Below, one piece after another: positions 1-6,536 of a stretch of 6,893 nucleotides of DNA (position 1 is its first letter; every line of letters begins with the position of its first letter). This stretch comes from Bacteroidaceae bacterium (lineage in GTDB: Bacteria; Bacteroidota; Bacteroidia; Bacteroidales; Bacteroidaceae). A program made the position numbers and the translations under genes. The stretch lies in the NCBI GenBank assembly GCA_017618515.1, contig JAFZUB010000093.1:1-6893 (forward strand). The letters run 5' to 3'. The notes beneath the pieces were generated by a model. That model saw only the letters and a program-made list of their open reading frames with translations. It searched no databases and was not told where the DNA came from.

Positions 1-2
1 AT

Positions 3-95
3 CCCGCTGACGAAAACAACGAGAAGCCTTTCAGCTTCGTCAATCTCGAGCGCAAACCTCAACCCCAGCAGCGTAAGACAAGAAAGCGCACATAA
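3..95 (+). CDS. 3' end of an unrecognised plus-strand gene (partial)
   Basis: An open frame enters from the left edge and ends at TAA (93-95), giving about 30 residues that read PADENNEKPFSFVNLERKPQ and then a glutamine/arginine/lysine-rich end (PQQRKTRKRT). The codon use is ordinary, and the stop lies only 3 nt before the ATG of the next gene, so the two are probably co-transcribed. The basic, low-complexity tail is of the kind seen on RNA- or DNA-binding proteins. That is a weak hint only, and I do not recognise the family. Confidence 0.6.
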   Translation, partial: PADENNEKPFSFVNLERKPQPQQRKTRKRT

Positions 96-98
96 ACC

Positions 99-2861
99 AT
101 GAAGCGAATACTCTTGTTCCTCCTTACCGTGTGTCAATGGTCAATGGTCAATGGTCAATGGTCAATGGCTCACCTGGATTCATGTGTTTGTCTGTTCTTC
201 GACCAATATCAGCGCGATTACCGCACACCGCTACCTGTGGCACTAGACCACACCGAGTTAAATGACGCAGACTCTACGCTTCTGGTCTTTGCAAAAGAGG
301 GATTTGCCAGCCAAGTGTTTACACCAGCCAAGGTGAGAGCAGCCTATGACCAACTGCGCTCACAACTACCGGAGCCTTATAACCACTACAAACTCCAGAT
401 CTTAGGCTTCAACAAGGAAATTTCCACTCTTATCCCCAATATTTACCGCACAGAGAAGGACAGTACGAGGATGTGGGTCTCAAAAGTTAATAGTCTATCA
501 TCCCCTTGGACTCAAACCCTCTCGCGTCCCTTCGTCCCCATTGATGGTCTGCAGGGCTGCCACCTCACTGTGTGGCCGAGCCATGGACGCTACTTCGACA
601 ATACCAAAAAGACTTGGCGTTGGCAGCGCCCCAATCTGTGGTGTACCACTGAAGACATGTTTACGCGCTCCATCGTGGTGCCATTTCTTCTGCCTATGCT
701 GGAAAGCGCGGGTGCAGTAGCCTACTGTCCGCGTGAGAGAGATTGGCACAGCGAGGAGTGGATAGACGACTCAGTAATTGGTGATTCACGATTTATGCCC
801 GACATATCCTCCTCCGACGACTATGCCGTGTATGTGCGATATCCCGTGGCAAATGACGCTGCGACTGATGCCGTATATACCATCCGTCACGGCGGCGTTG
901 CTACCCAGGTAAGGGTTAATCAACAAATGGGCGGCGGCACCTGGGTATATCTTGGCACATTCCATTTTACCACCTCAAAAGGTATTGATAATTCAATAAG
1001 CCTACAATCGTCGATGGATGCAAACGTTCTTCCAAGCGAAGTGCGCATCGGCGGTGGTATGGGCAGCGTGGAGAGAGGCGGTAAACTCAGTGGAATGCCG
1101 CGTTTCCTTGAAGGCTCAAGGTACTGGGCTGAATACGCAGGATTTCCACAATATGTATACGATACCAAAGACGGCAACAATGACTATGCCGATGATATCA
1201 ACGTGCGTTCCAATATCCTTAACTACCTGGCAGGTGGCTCCATCTATGTACCGGACACCACGGGGATGAAAGTGCCCTTTGAACTAAGCCTCGCCTTCCA
1301 CAGCGACGCAGGGTGGTTTAAGGAAAACAAGCCCTATGGCACATTGACCATCTACACCATCAACGGCGATAATGACACCGATACCCTGCGCTCAGGACTC
1401 AGCCGTATGGCCAACTCCGACCTTGCATGCATTGTGCAAGACGATATATGTCGTGACCTTAGCGCAGCCCTTGGTCAGACATGGCCTCACCGCGAGATAT
1501 TCAACCGCAACTATAGCGAAAGTCGCAAGCCAGAGGTGCCCTCAATCATACTGGAGAGTATGTCGCACCAAAACTTCCAAGACATGCTCTACGCCCACGA
1601 CCCCAACTTCAAGATGATCTTTGCACGCAGTGTGTATAAGGCTATAGTTCGTTTTGTCGCCACGCAGCATGGTCGTGACTACACAATACAGCCACTGCCT
1701 GTGACTCACTTTAAAGCTGAGGCATGCGACAGCATGGTTCATCTCAGCTGGAGAGCGCAGACCGACTCTCTGGAGCCCACCGCAGAAGCAAAGGGATTCA
1801 TTGTCTATACCGCCAAAGAAGGCTGCGATTTTGATAATGGACAAATCATAGAGTCGCAAGGCTCTGAGAGTAAGTTTTCAATAGACATTCCAGTGGAGAA
1901 GGACAAAATATATCGCTTCCGCGTGACTGCCTACAACAATGGTGGCGAGAGCTGGCCAAGCGAGACACTGGCGGCTCTCTGCGCAAGCAAACAAGAGGAA
2001 CAGATACTAGTGGTCAACGGCTTTACCCGCCTCAGTTCACCAGCCGTCATAAGCACTACGGAGCGGCTCGGATTCGATATTAACAGCGATATTGGCGTGC
2101 CTTACATCAACACCGCAGAGTACTGCGGTGCACAGCAGGGCTTCAATCGCAGCAATATCGGCAGCGAGGCAAAGGATGGCCTCGGTTTCAGTGGCTCCGA
2201 ACTGGAGGGCAAGGTGATAGCGGGCAACAATTTCGATTACCCGTATATTCACGCCCAAGCCTTGCGTAGCGACCAGTACACCCGTAGTATCTCCTCTTGC
2301 TCATTGGAAGCCCTGCTATGGGATTCGCAAGGGAATAGTCAAGGATCAAAAGTCGAGAATCGAGGGTCCAACTATTCCCTGCTTGACCTCATTTTCGGCC
2401 TACAGAAGGACTGCGGCAACAGCAGCATGGTATCCTACAAGACTCTCACGCCTGCGCTGCAGCAAATGCTCGACGCTTATCTGGAAAGCGGTGGCTGTGT
2501 GCTGATATCGGGTAGCTACGTGGGCAGCGACATGCAAGGCTATGACGAACGCGACTACACAGCGCACACCCTCGGATATGTGGGCCACAAGTCAACCAGC
2601 GAACACAAATTGCGCCTCGGCAATACACGCTTCTCTCTGGTGCACGAGTGGAACCCGCATCGCTACGCAGCTAAGCGCGTGGATGTATTGCAGACAGTTG
2701 GATATGGCGAACCGTTCATATCTTACCATAATGGCGACTGTGCTGCAGTAGCTACCGCCAACACGATTGTGATGGGCTTCCCATTTGAGGCTATAAGCGA
2801 TGCCGACGACCGCCACACTGTCATGAACCGTGTGGTGCAGAAACTTCTATATAAGTTCTAA
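99..2861 (+). CDS. Exported amidase-like protein (Amidase_3-type fold) with inserted golvesin-like domain, FN3 and C-terminal domain
   Basis: A 920-aa protein of the type often labelled 'xanthan lyase' or 'golvesin C-terminal-like domain protein' in Bacteroidales. Seen: a basic/hydrophobic N-terminus (1-12) running into a repeat-encoded stretch (13-23). Motifs then follow in the order of zinc-dependent N-acetylmuramoyl-L-alanine amidases: WPSHG with H162; TED with E185; a Ga-V-cPRERD strand (205-215); FHSDAG with H401; and PSIILES with E486. By family analogy H162, E185 and H401 would bind zinc and E486 would be catalytic. Between the second and third motifs, residues about 238-325 form a beta-rich module (YAVYVRYP, TWVYLGTFHF, VRIGGGMG) like the golvesin/xanthan lyase C-terminal domain. 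An FN3-like domain covers about 535-627. Residues 634-920 form an unassigned alpha/beta domain beginning ILVVNGF and including GGCVLISGSYVG. Likely role (inference): periplasmic or surface peptidoglycan or glycan hydrolysis. ATG 99 is chosen because it begins the signal peptide and sits 3 nt after the preceding stop. No strong ribosome-binding site is visible, as is usual in this phylum. Confidence 0.8.
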   Translation: MKRILLFLLTVCQWSMVNGQWSMAHLDSCVCLFFDQYQRDYRTPLPVALDHTELNDADSTLLVFAKEGFASQVFTPAKVRAAYDQLRSQLPEPYNHYKLQILGFNKEISTLIPNIYRTEKDSTRMWVSKVNSLSSPWTQTLSRPFVPIDGLQGCHLTVWPSHGRYFDNTKKTWRWQRPNLWCTTEDMFTRSIVVPFLLPMLESAGAVAYCPRERDWHSEEWIDDSVIGDSRFMPDISSSDDYAVYVRYPVANDAATDAVYTIRHGGVATQVRVNQQMGGGTWVYLGTFHFTTSKGIDNSISLQSSMDANVLPSEVRIGGGMGSVERGGKLSGMPRFLEGSRYWAEYAGFPQYVYDTKDGNNDYADDINVRSNILNYLAGGSIYVPDTTGMKVPFELSLAFHSDAGWFKENKPYGTLTIYTINGDNDTDTLRSGLSRMANSDLACIVQDDICRDLSAALGQTWPHREIFNRNYSESRKPEVPSIILESMSHQNFQDMLYAHDPNFKMIFARSVYKAIVRFVATQHGRDYTIQPLPVTHFKAEACDSMVHLSWRAQTDSLEPTAEAKGFIVYTAKEGCDFDNGQIIESQGSESKFSIDIPVEKDKIYRFRVTAYNNGGESWPSETLAALCASKQEEQILVVNGFTRLSSPAVISTTERLGFDINSDIGVPYINTAEYCGAQQGFNRSNIGSEAKDGLGFSGSELEGKVIAGNNFDYPYIHAQALRSDQYTRSISSCSLEALLWDSQGNSQGSKVENRGSNYSLLDLIFGLQKDCGNSSMVSYKTLTPALQQMLDAYLESGGCVLISGSYVGSDMQGYDERDYTAHTLGYVGHKSTSEHKLRLGNTRFSLVHEWNPHRYAAKRVDVLQTVGYGEPFISYHNGDCAAVATANTIVMGFPFEAISDADDRHTVMNRVVQKLLYKF
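134..168 (+). repeat. Perfect 5 x 7-bp tandem repeat (TCAATGG) in the signal-peptide region
   Basis: Five exact head-to-tail copies of TCAATGG start at 134, 141, 148, 155 and 162. They encode residues 12-24 of the amidase-like protein and give the internal peptide repeat QWSMVNG-QWSM. Three units equal seven codons, so gain or loss of one or two units shifts the frame for the rest of the gene. Each unit carries an ATG, so the five ATGs (137, 144, 151, 158, 165) cover all three frames; those at 144 and 165 are in frame with the gene. Confidence 0.95.
2325..2380 (+). repeat. Degenerate 7-bp-periodic array bracketed by a 10-bp inverted repeat
   Basis: The dinucleotide TC recurs exactly every 7 bp at 2339, 2346, 2353, 2360 and 2367, giving units TCAAGGA, TCAAAAG, TCGAGAA, TCGAGGG and TCCAACT. 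They resemble the TCAATGG heptad in the signal-peptide region of the same gene. The array is flanked by a perfect inverted repeat, AGGGAATAGT (2330-2339) and ACTATTCCCT (2371-2380), with a 31-nt loop. It is in frame and encodes a polar stretch (about residues 743-760, rich in Ser, Gly and Asn) between two hydrophobic segments, as expected of a low-complexity insertion in a loop. Confidence 0.7.
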
Positions 2862-2899
2862 ATAAATGAGCGAGTCCGTTTCCGAACTCGCTCATTTAT
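2862..2899. terminator. Bidirectional hairpin terminator between convergent genes
   Basis: A perfect 14-bp stem pairs 2862-2875 with 2886-2899 around a 10-nt loop (CCGTTTCCGA). It begins right after the TAA of the plus-strand amidase-like gene and lies 15 nt beyond the stop of the minus-strand repeat gene, so it can end transcription from both sides. Short A/T tracts form the outer stem on each side and supply modest U-runs in either direction. A near-identical copy lies at 6537-6572. Confidence 0.85.
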
Positions 2900-2914
2900 A
2901 GTTAGTGTCAAATA

Positions 2915-5236
2915 TCAATGCTTATTTTTGTTTAGCAACACTTTGCGTCCATTGATGATATACACTCCGTCGGGCAGATCAGTAAACTCTGTCACCTGCG
3001 TACGAATCTTAATGCCATTGACAGTATATACATCCACTGGCTTGGCTGTAGTCACGGCACGTACGCCACTAATCACCTGTATGCTCAGAGTACCGTTGAC
3101 ATAGGTGAAGTCATAATTCTCTGCCTCACCACCGCTTACGATGATGTCATAGTCTCCCAGGTCGCTGTAGAACTCAGCATCCGTGGTGGCCACAGGCAGT
3201 TTGATGAGTACTGTGCTGTCTTCACCATTCTTGAAACCATCGTAGTGAATCACAAACTCGGGGTTCTCCTCGAGTTCGTCGCGCACCATATCTTCCACAC
3301 TTACGGTCAGCATCGCCTTGGTCACAGTCAGCGTACCATTGACATAGCTGTCGTTGTGGTTGGCCACGGCTCCCTTGCGAATAACGATGGGGTAGGTGCC
3401 CACAGGCGACAATACCGTAGCCTCGCACTCTATCTCGGGCTCACCAATCACGTCAGCACCCGTGGCGCTGAAGCCAAAGTCTGGATTGTCGTCTCCATAC
3501 TCGCGCTCATAGTTGAGTGCACTCACCACAATAGGCTTCGATACAAGCACGCTGCCTGCCTCTCCCTCGCTCACTCCGTAGGCCAGCACATACACCTTGT
3601 CGGTCTGTGCCTGCATAGCCAGCATCTGCACATCGTCAGTCTGCACTATCTCCGGATTGAGAGGAGCGCCGTTGGCGTCGTAGAAGTCCATGCTTACCCC
3701 TTCGCCGTTCACTATCCAGTAGAGCGAGTCGCCCACAGCTGTCTCGAAGCAGTAGCCCTGCACCTCGCCCTCACGGAGCTCGGGCAGCACATTGGCCTGC
3801 TCGTTGCTGATAGTCTGCATCTTCGGGTCAACGCTGAGGGTGATGCCCTTGAGCGTATCTACTATTGCCTCCGAGCCGGTGCCGCTGGCGTTAAACACCT
3901 GTACACCCAGGGTTATCGTGTCGGTCGTCAGCACGCGCTGTGTGGCGACGTCGAAAGTGTAGTCGGGCTGTATCTTGTGAGGCGTGAGCCCCTCAAGGTC
4001 TATGGTCAGCGTGGCGTCAAACTTGTCGGTAAGCCTGTGGTTCATGTCGTTGCGCAGGCTGTCGTTAAACCAATAGCCGTAGCGGGCCAGCAGCGGTCTC
4101 TCTTCTTCTGCAACGATGAAGATATGCTTATACACGGCGCTCACTTGCTTTGCTTCGTCCAGGGTGCGCACATAGAAGTTGTGCATGCCGCGGCGCAGCT
4201 TGGCTATATCGATGTCGAGGTTCAGCACTCCATCGGTGAGCGTGCTGCTCTGGCGCTGATCAAAGTCGTTGTCTATCCAATACTCACACGCGGTGAGGGC
4301 ATTGTCGCCACCGCCGCTGTGGCCTGTCACCATGAAGTATTTCATCAGCACGGAGCTCTCCTTGCCCACCTTGTCGCTGACGCGCATGGCTATGTTGTGA
4401 ATACCCACCTTGAGACTGGAGATATCGAGGTCCAGGTCAACGATGCCGCCATCGCCTACGCTACCGCTGATGCGATTCTTAAAGTCGCGGTCAAGCCAGT
4501 ACTCGTAGTTCATCAGACCGTTATCGGTGCCCTCTATCACGGGCAGCACCATGAAATACTTCGTCAGCACCGAACCGCTTTGGCCTATCGCATCATTCAC
4601 ACGCATGGCTATGTTGTGCACTCCCACATTGAGGCTCTTGAGGTCAAGGTCCAGATGGGCCGTGCCGCTCTTGCTTAGCACACCGCTGACGCGCTTGTCA
4701 AAGTTGCGGTCCAGCCAGTACTCGTAGTTCACCAAGCCGTTGGCACCAATCTCTATCACAGGCAGCACCATGAAATACTTCGTCAGCACCGAACCACTTT
4801 GGCCTATCGCATCATTCACACGCATGCCTATGCTGTGCACTCCCACATTCAGGCTACCGAGGTCGAGGTCAAGGTCGGCCGTGCCGCTCTTGCTTAGCAC
4901 ACCGCGGACACGTTTGTCAAAGTTGCGGTCCAGCCAGTACTCATAGTTGGCCAGACCATTGCCGGTGCCCTCTGTCACGGGCAGCACTATGAAATACTTT
5001 GTCAGCACGGAGCTTATGGCTCCCTCGCCGTCAAACACGCGTATGCCAATGCTGTGCAGGCCAACATCGAGGGGCGCGAGGTCTATCTCCGCGTTCACCT
5101 GCCCGTCGGTCACACTCACCGTTGTGCGGTCGTCAAATTGCCGGTCGAGCCAGTACTCACATTTGGTGACGGTATTCTGAGCCGTCAGTATCAAGCAACA
5201 CAGCAGCGCCAGCAAGAAAGAATAAATCCTTTTCAT
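2915..5236 (-). CDS. Surface/secreted repeat protein: EYW repeats, two MBG modules, T9SS-like C-terminal tail
   Basis: A 773-aa exported protein. Seen: signal peptide MKRIYSFLLALLCCLILTAQ (probable cleavage after AQ, residue 20). About six tandem modules follow, anchored on EYWLD or its variants (Trp at 29, 101, 174, 247, 320 and, degenerate, 389), each about 73 aa. The module pattern is EYWLDRxFD, then alternating hydrophobic strands (DLDLDL), L-x-VG-hHxIxhRV-D, then SVLTKYFhV; this looks like a small beta-sandwich. Residues 400-570 are beta-rich and unassigned. Residues about 571-720 hold two MBG-type modules, shown by YEREYGDDNPDF and YVNGTLTVTKAMLTV in the first and YVNGTLSI ending the second. 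The last 43 residues (VDVYTVNGIKIR, LPDGVYIINGRKVLL) match the style of T9SS C-terminal sorting tails in Prevotella and Bacteroides. Inference: a surface-displayed or secreted adhesin-like scaffold; no catalytic motif is visible. It starts 21 nt downstream of the beta-helix gene, on the same strand, and is probably co-transcribed with it. The stop is TGA. Confidence 0.85.
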   Translation of the reverse strand: MKRIYSFLLALLCCLILTAQNTVTKCEYWLDRQFDDRTTVSVTDGQVNAEIDLAPLDVGLHSIGIRVFDGEGAISSVLTKYFIVLPVTEGTGNGLANYEYWLDRNFDKRVRGVLSKSGTADLDLDLGSLNVGVHSIGMRVNDAIGQSGSVLTKYFMVLPVIEIGANGLVNYEYWLDRNFDKRVSGVLSKSGTAHLDLDLKSLNVGVHNIAMRVNDAIGQSGSVLTKYFMVLPVIEGTDNGLMNYEYWLDRDFKNRISGSVGDGGIVDLDLDISSLKVGIHNIAMRVSDKVGKESSVLMKYFMVTGHSGGGDNALTACEYWIDNDFDQRQSSTLTDGVLNLDIDIAKLRRGMHNFYVRTLDEAKQVSAVYKHIFIVAEEERPLLARYGYWFNDSLRNDMNHRLTDKFDATLTIDLEGLTPHKIQPDYTFDVATQRVLTTDTITLGVQVFNASGTGSEAIVDTLKGITLSVDPKMQTISNEQANVLPELREGEVQGYCFETAVGDSLYWIVNGEGVSMDFYDANGAPLNPEIVQTDDVQMLAMQAQTDKVYVLAYGVSEGEAGSVLVSKPIVVSALNYEREYGDDNPDFGFSATGADVIGEPEIECEATVLSPVGTYPIVIRKGAVANHNDSYVNGTLTVTKAMLTVSVEDMVRDELEENPEFVIHYDGFKNGEDSTVLIKLPVATTDAEFYSDLGDYDIIVSGGEAENYDFTYVNGTLSIQVISGVRAVTTAKPVDVYTVNGIKIRTQVTEFTDLPDGVYIINGRKVLLNKNKH
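4082..5161 (-). repeat. Tandem array of about 219-bp coding repeats (EYW modules 1-5)
   Basis: Five head-to-tail modules encode residues 26-97 (4946-5161), 98-170 (4727-4945), 171-243 (4508-4726), 244-316 (4289-4507) and 317-385 (4082-4288). A decayed sixth lies just downstream, at about 3857-4081. Modules 2 and 3 differ at only 9 of 73 residues by hand count and share long identical DNA runs, whereas modules 1, 4, 5 and 6 are much more diverged. This indicates a recent duplication or gene conversion of the central unit. Copy-number change here stays in frame because the unit is 73 codons. Confidence 0.9.
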
Positions 5237-5257
5237 ACTCTTGTGGCTATTGCGTGA

Positions 5258-6313
5258 TTACTCCATTGGGCGGGCCTCAGCCTTGATATTCACCTTCAGC
5301 TTGCCAGGCTCTGCCTTGGTGTCAACTGATGTCTCGATAATGCGCGGCAGGGTAGGGATGGGATTCCAAGGATATATGCCACCAGTCGGACCGCAGGGGT
5401 TACCGTCGGTGCCTACATATACAGTCGGCTCCTTCAGTTCCCAGTTGCGCGGCTTGCCGGCAGCATCGGTATAATCGAGATTTCCCTGTCCGTCAGCAAA
5501 GATGTTAGCCCAGTCGCTTCCCCATGTGCTGGCGTAGTAGTTGTTGGCATACGTGTTGTTCTGGTTGTTCTCTATACAGCCTTGCCAGCCAACATTGTTG
5601 TAGCACGTCGAACCGGCACCTAAAGAACCGCTTCGATAGCCGCCACCGTAGTAGTTGCTGGTAATAAGGTTGTTTCGGTAGAGAGCCGCACTATATACAC
5701 AATCATCGTGAGTTATCACACAGTTAGCTACAAGCACATCACTACCGGTCTCAAAACTGGAGACCCTAGGAAGCCAACAGTTGGAAATCACAAAACCTGT
5801 GCCTACTTGGCTTTCTCCATAGACACCACCGGTGCAATAGCATTGGCGGATGATGGTGTTATCTGATGGAGCACCTTGATTAAAATTACCGAATCTGCAC
5901 TTCACAACCTCCGTACCGGATATAATGGGAGTACCGGCAAGATACATGGGGTCTGTGAAATAGATACCTTCCAGATGAACATCATTAGGAGTAAACTCAT
6001 CGCTTGACTTGATAGTCAACCTGCCCAATACGCGAGTTTCACTCAAACCAGTCAGAGTATCAGGCTGGAAACCTGCACCATACACCTTCACACTCTTCTG
6101 CACAGTCCCAGGCGATGAAAACGCACCAGGACTCAGCACAATGGTGCTGCCCGTCTGCTCGGCGGAGTCAACCGCTGTCGCGAAGGAACTGTATCCGTAG
6201 AACACCTGCGTCTTGTCGCCAGTAATAAGCGTGGCGCTCACAACGTCGGTAATCTGGGCACTGGCGGTCACATACCCTGCCAATGCAAGAAGCGAAAGTA
6301 AGATTTTTTTCAT
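5258..6313 (-). CDS. Secreted right-handed parallel beta-helix protein
   Basis: A 351-aa exported protein. Seen: a clear signal peptide, MKKILLSLLALAGYVTASAQ, with a typical A-x-A cleavage site near residue 19-20. An N-terminal cap region (21-75) with ATAVDSAEQTGSTIVLSPGAF is like the start of pectate-lyase-type beta-helix proteins. Successive coils of about 19-22 residues follow, of the form VxxxC/N-x (EVVKCRFG, TIIRQCYC, FVISNCWL, VLVANCVI, ALYRNNLI, STCYNNVG). Cysteines fall at 139, 158, 160, 179, 198, 205, 237, 246 and 307. The C-terminus has WNPIPTLPRIIE followed by a lysine-rich tail (KLKVNIKAEAR); I see no T9SS-type sorting tail. No lyase active-site signature can be assigned, so it may be a carbohydrate-active or purely structural beta-helix. 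It is the first gene of the minus-strand pair, preceded by a structured leader and a candidate promoter. The stop is 21 nt before the start of the EYW-repeat gene. ATG 6313 is chosen because the signal peptide begins there. Confidence 0.82.
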   Translation of the reverse strand: MKKILLSLLALAGYVTASAQITDVVSATLITGDKTQVFYGYSSFATAVDSAEQTGSTIVLSPGAFSSPGTVQKSVKVYGAGFQPDTLTGLSETRVLGRLTIKSSDEFTPNDVHLEGIYFTDPMYLAGTPIISGTEVVKCRFGNFNQGAPSDNTIIRQCYCTGGVYGESQVGTGFVISNCWLPRVSSFETGSDVLVANCVITHDDCVYSAALYRNNLITSNYYGGGYRSGSLGAGSTCYNNVGWQGCIENNQNNTYANNYYASTWGSDWANIFADGQGNLDYTDAAGKPRNWELKEPTVYVGTDGNPCGPTGGIYPWNPIPTLPRIIETSVDTKAEPGKLKVNIKAEARPME

Positions 6314-6468
6314 AATGATAAAGATTTAAAAATTAGTAAAGTTTTATTAAATATTCAATGCTGAAAGCATCGCGAGCGGCTCGTCGGCTGTCAGCAGAGC
6401 TGGTGCCGACTTCTAGGAGCCGCGAGAGCGAAGCGGCAATGTTCTATCGACAATAGTAAATTGTCTTG
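6314..6468 (-). promoter_or_regulatory. Structured 5' leader of the beta-helix / EYW-repeat gene pair
   Basis: If transcription begins near 6467 from the candidate promoter, the mRNA has a leader of about 150 nt. Hairpins seen, in plus coordinates: (a) GACAAT 6449-6454 with ATTGTC 6460-6465, 5-nt loop, at the very 5' end; (b) a long compound hairpin, GCGGCTC 6376-6382 with GAGCCGC 6417-6423, GTCGGC 6383-6388 with GCCGAC 6405-6410, and CAGC 6392-6395 with GCTG 6399-6402, with a 6-nt bulge at 6411-6416; (c) ATGCT 6358-6362 with AGCAT 6366-6370. An alternative stem, GCCGC 6419-6423 with GCGGC 6433-6437, uses one strand of (b), so the two cannot form together. The GC-rich part (about 6371-6437) stands out from AT-rich flanks. 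The last 45 nt before the start codon are AT-rich and unstructured, as expected for a Bacteroidetes start region. It matches no riboswitch class I recognise. The function is unknown. Confidence 0.5.
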
Positions 6469-6473
6469 CAGGG

Positions 6474-6504
6474 CGAAGATACCACTATTTTCCAAACAGA
6501 CAAA
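6474..6504 (-). promoter_or_regulatory. Candidate Bacteroidetes-type promoter for the minus-strand gene pair
   Basis: Read on the minus strand, a -33 element TTTG (6501-6504) is followed by exactly 19 nt and a -7 element TATCTTCG (6474-6481). The latter matches the Bacteroidetes consensus TAnnTTTG except for one base. Transcription would start at about 6466-6470 and run leftwards into the structured leader and the beta-helix gene. It lies between the terminator of the upstream gene and the leader, which is the expected place. Confidence 0.6.
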
Positions 6505-6536
6505 TTTTTAGTATGCAATTTCTATCTTTTACAACA

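Noticed and set aside
99..2861. Xanthan lyase (polysaccharide lyase family 8) function
   Set aside because: Only the inserted beta module resembles the domain that gives this label. The visible catalytic-type motifs are those of zinc amidases, and no lyase (alpha/alpha)-toroid pattern is seen.
3245..4678. A 1.4-kb open frame on the plus strand opposite the EYW-repeat gene
   Set aside because: It has no domain logic and is rich in His, Val and Ala from reverse reading of the repeats. Its length follows from the repetitive, biased codon use of the real minus-strand gene, which has a signal peptide, modular repeats, MBG modules and a sorting tail.
4082..5161. CRISPR array or IS element as an explanation for the direct repeats
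   Set aside because: The units are about 219 bp, contiguous, in frame and coding, with no spacers and no transposase or terminal inverted repeats.
4527..5180. A series of short plus-strand frames with similar sequences (such as ITGSTMKYFVSTEPLWPIAS)
   Set aside because: They are antisense shadows of the EYW modules; their similarity only reflects the tandem repeats.
5177..5236. Lipoprotein signal (LLCC) in the EYW-repeat protein
   Set aside because: The residues before the cysteines (ALL or LLC) do not fit a lipobox, and a normal cleavage site (LTAQ) follows at residue 20.
6376..6423. The GC-rich leader hairpin as a rho-independent terminator
   Set aside because: No U-run follows the hairpin in either direction, and it lies between a candidate promoter and the gene it would serve. 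Attenuation by another fold remains possible.
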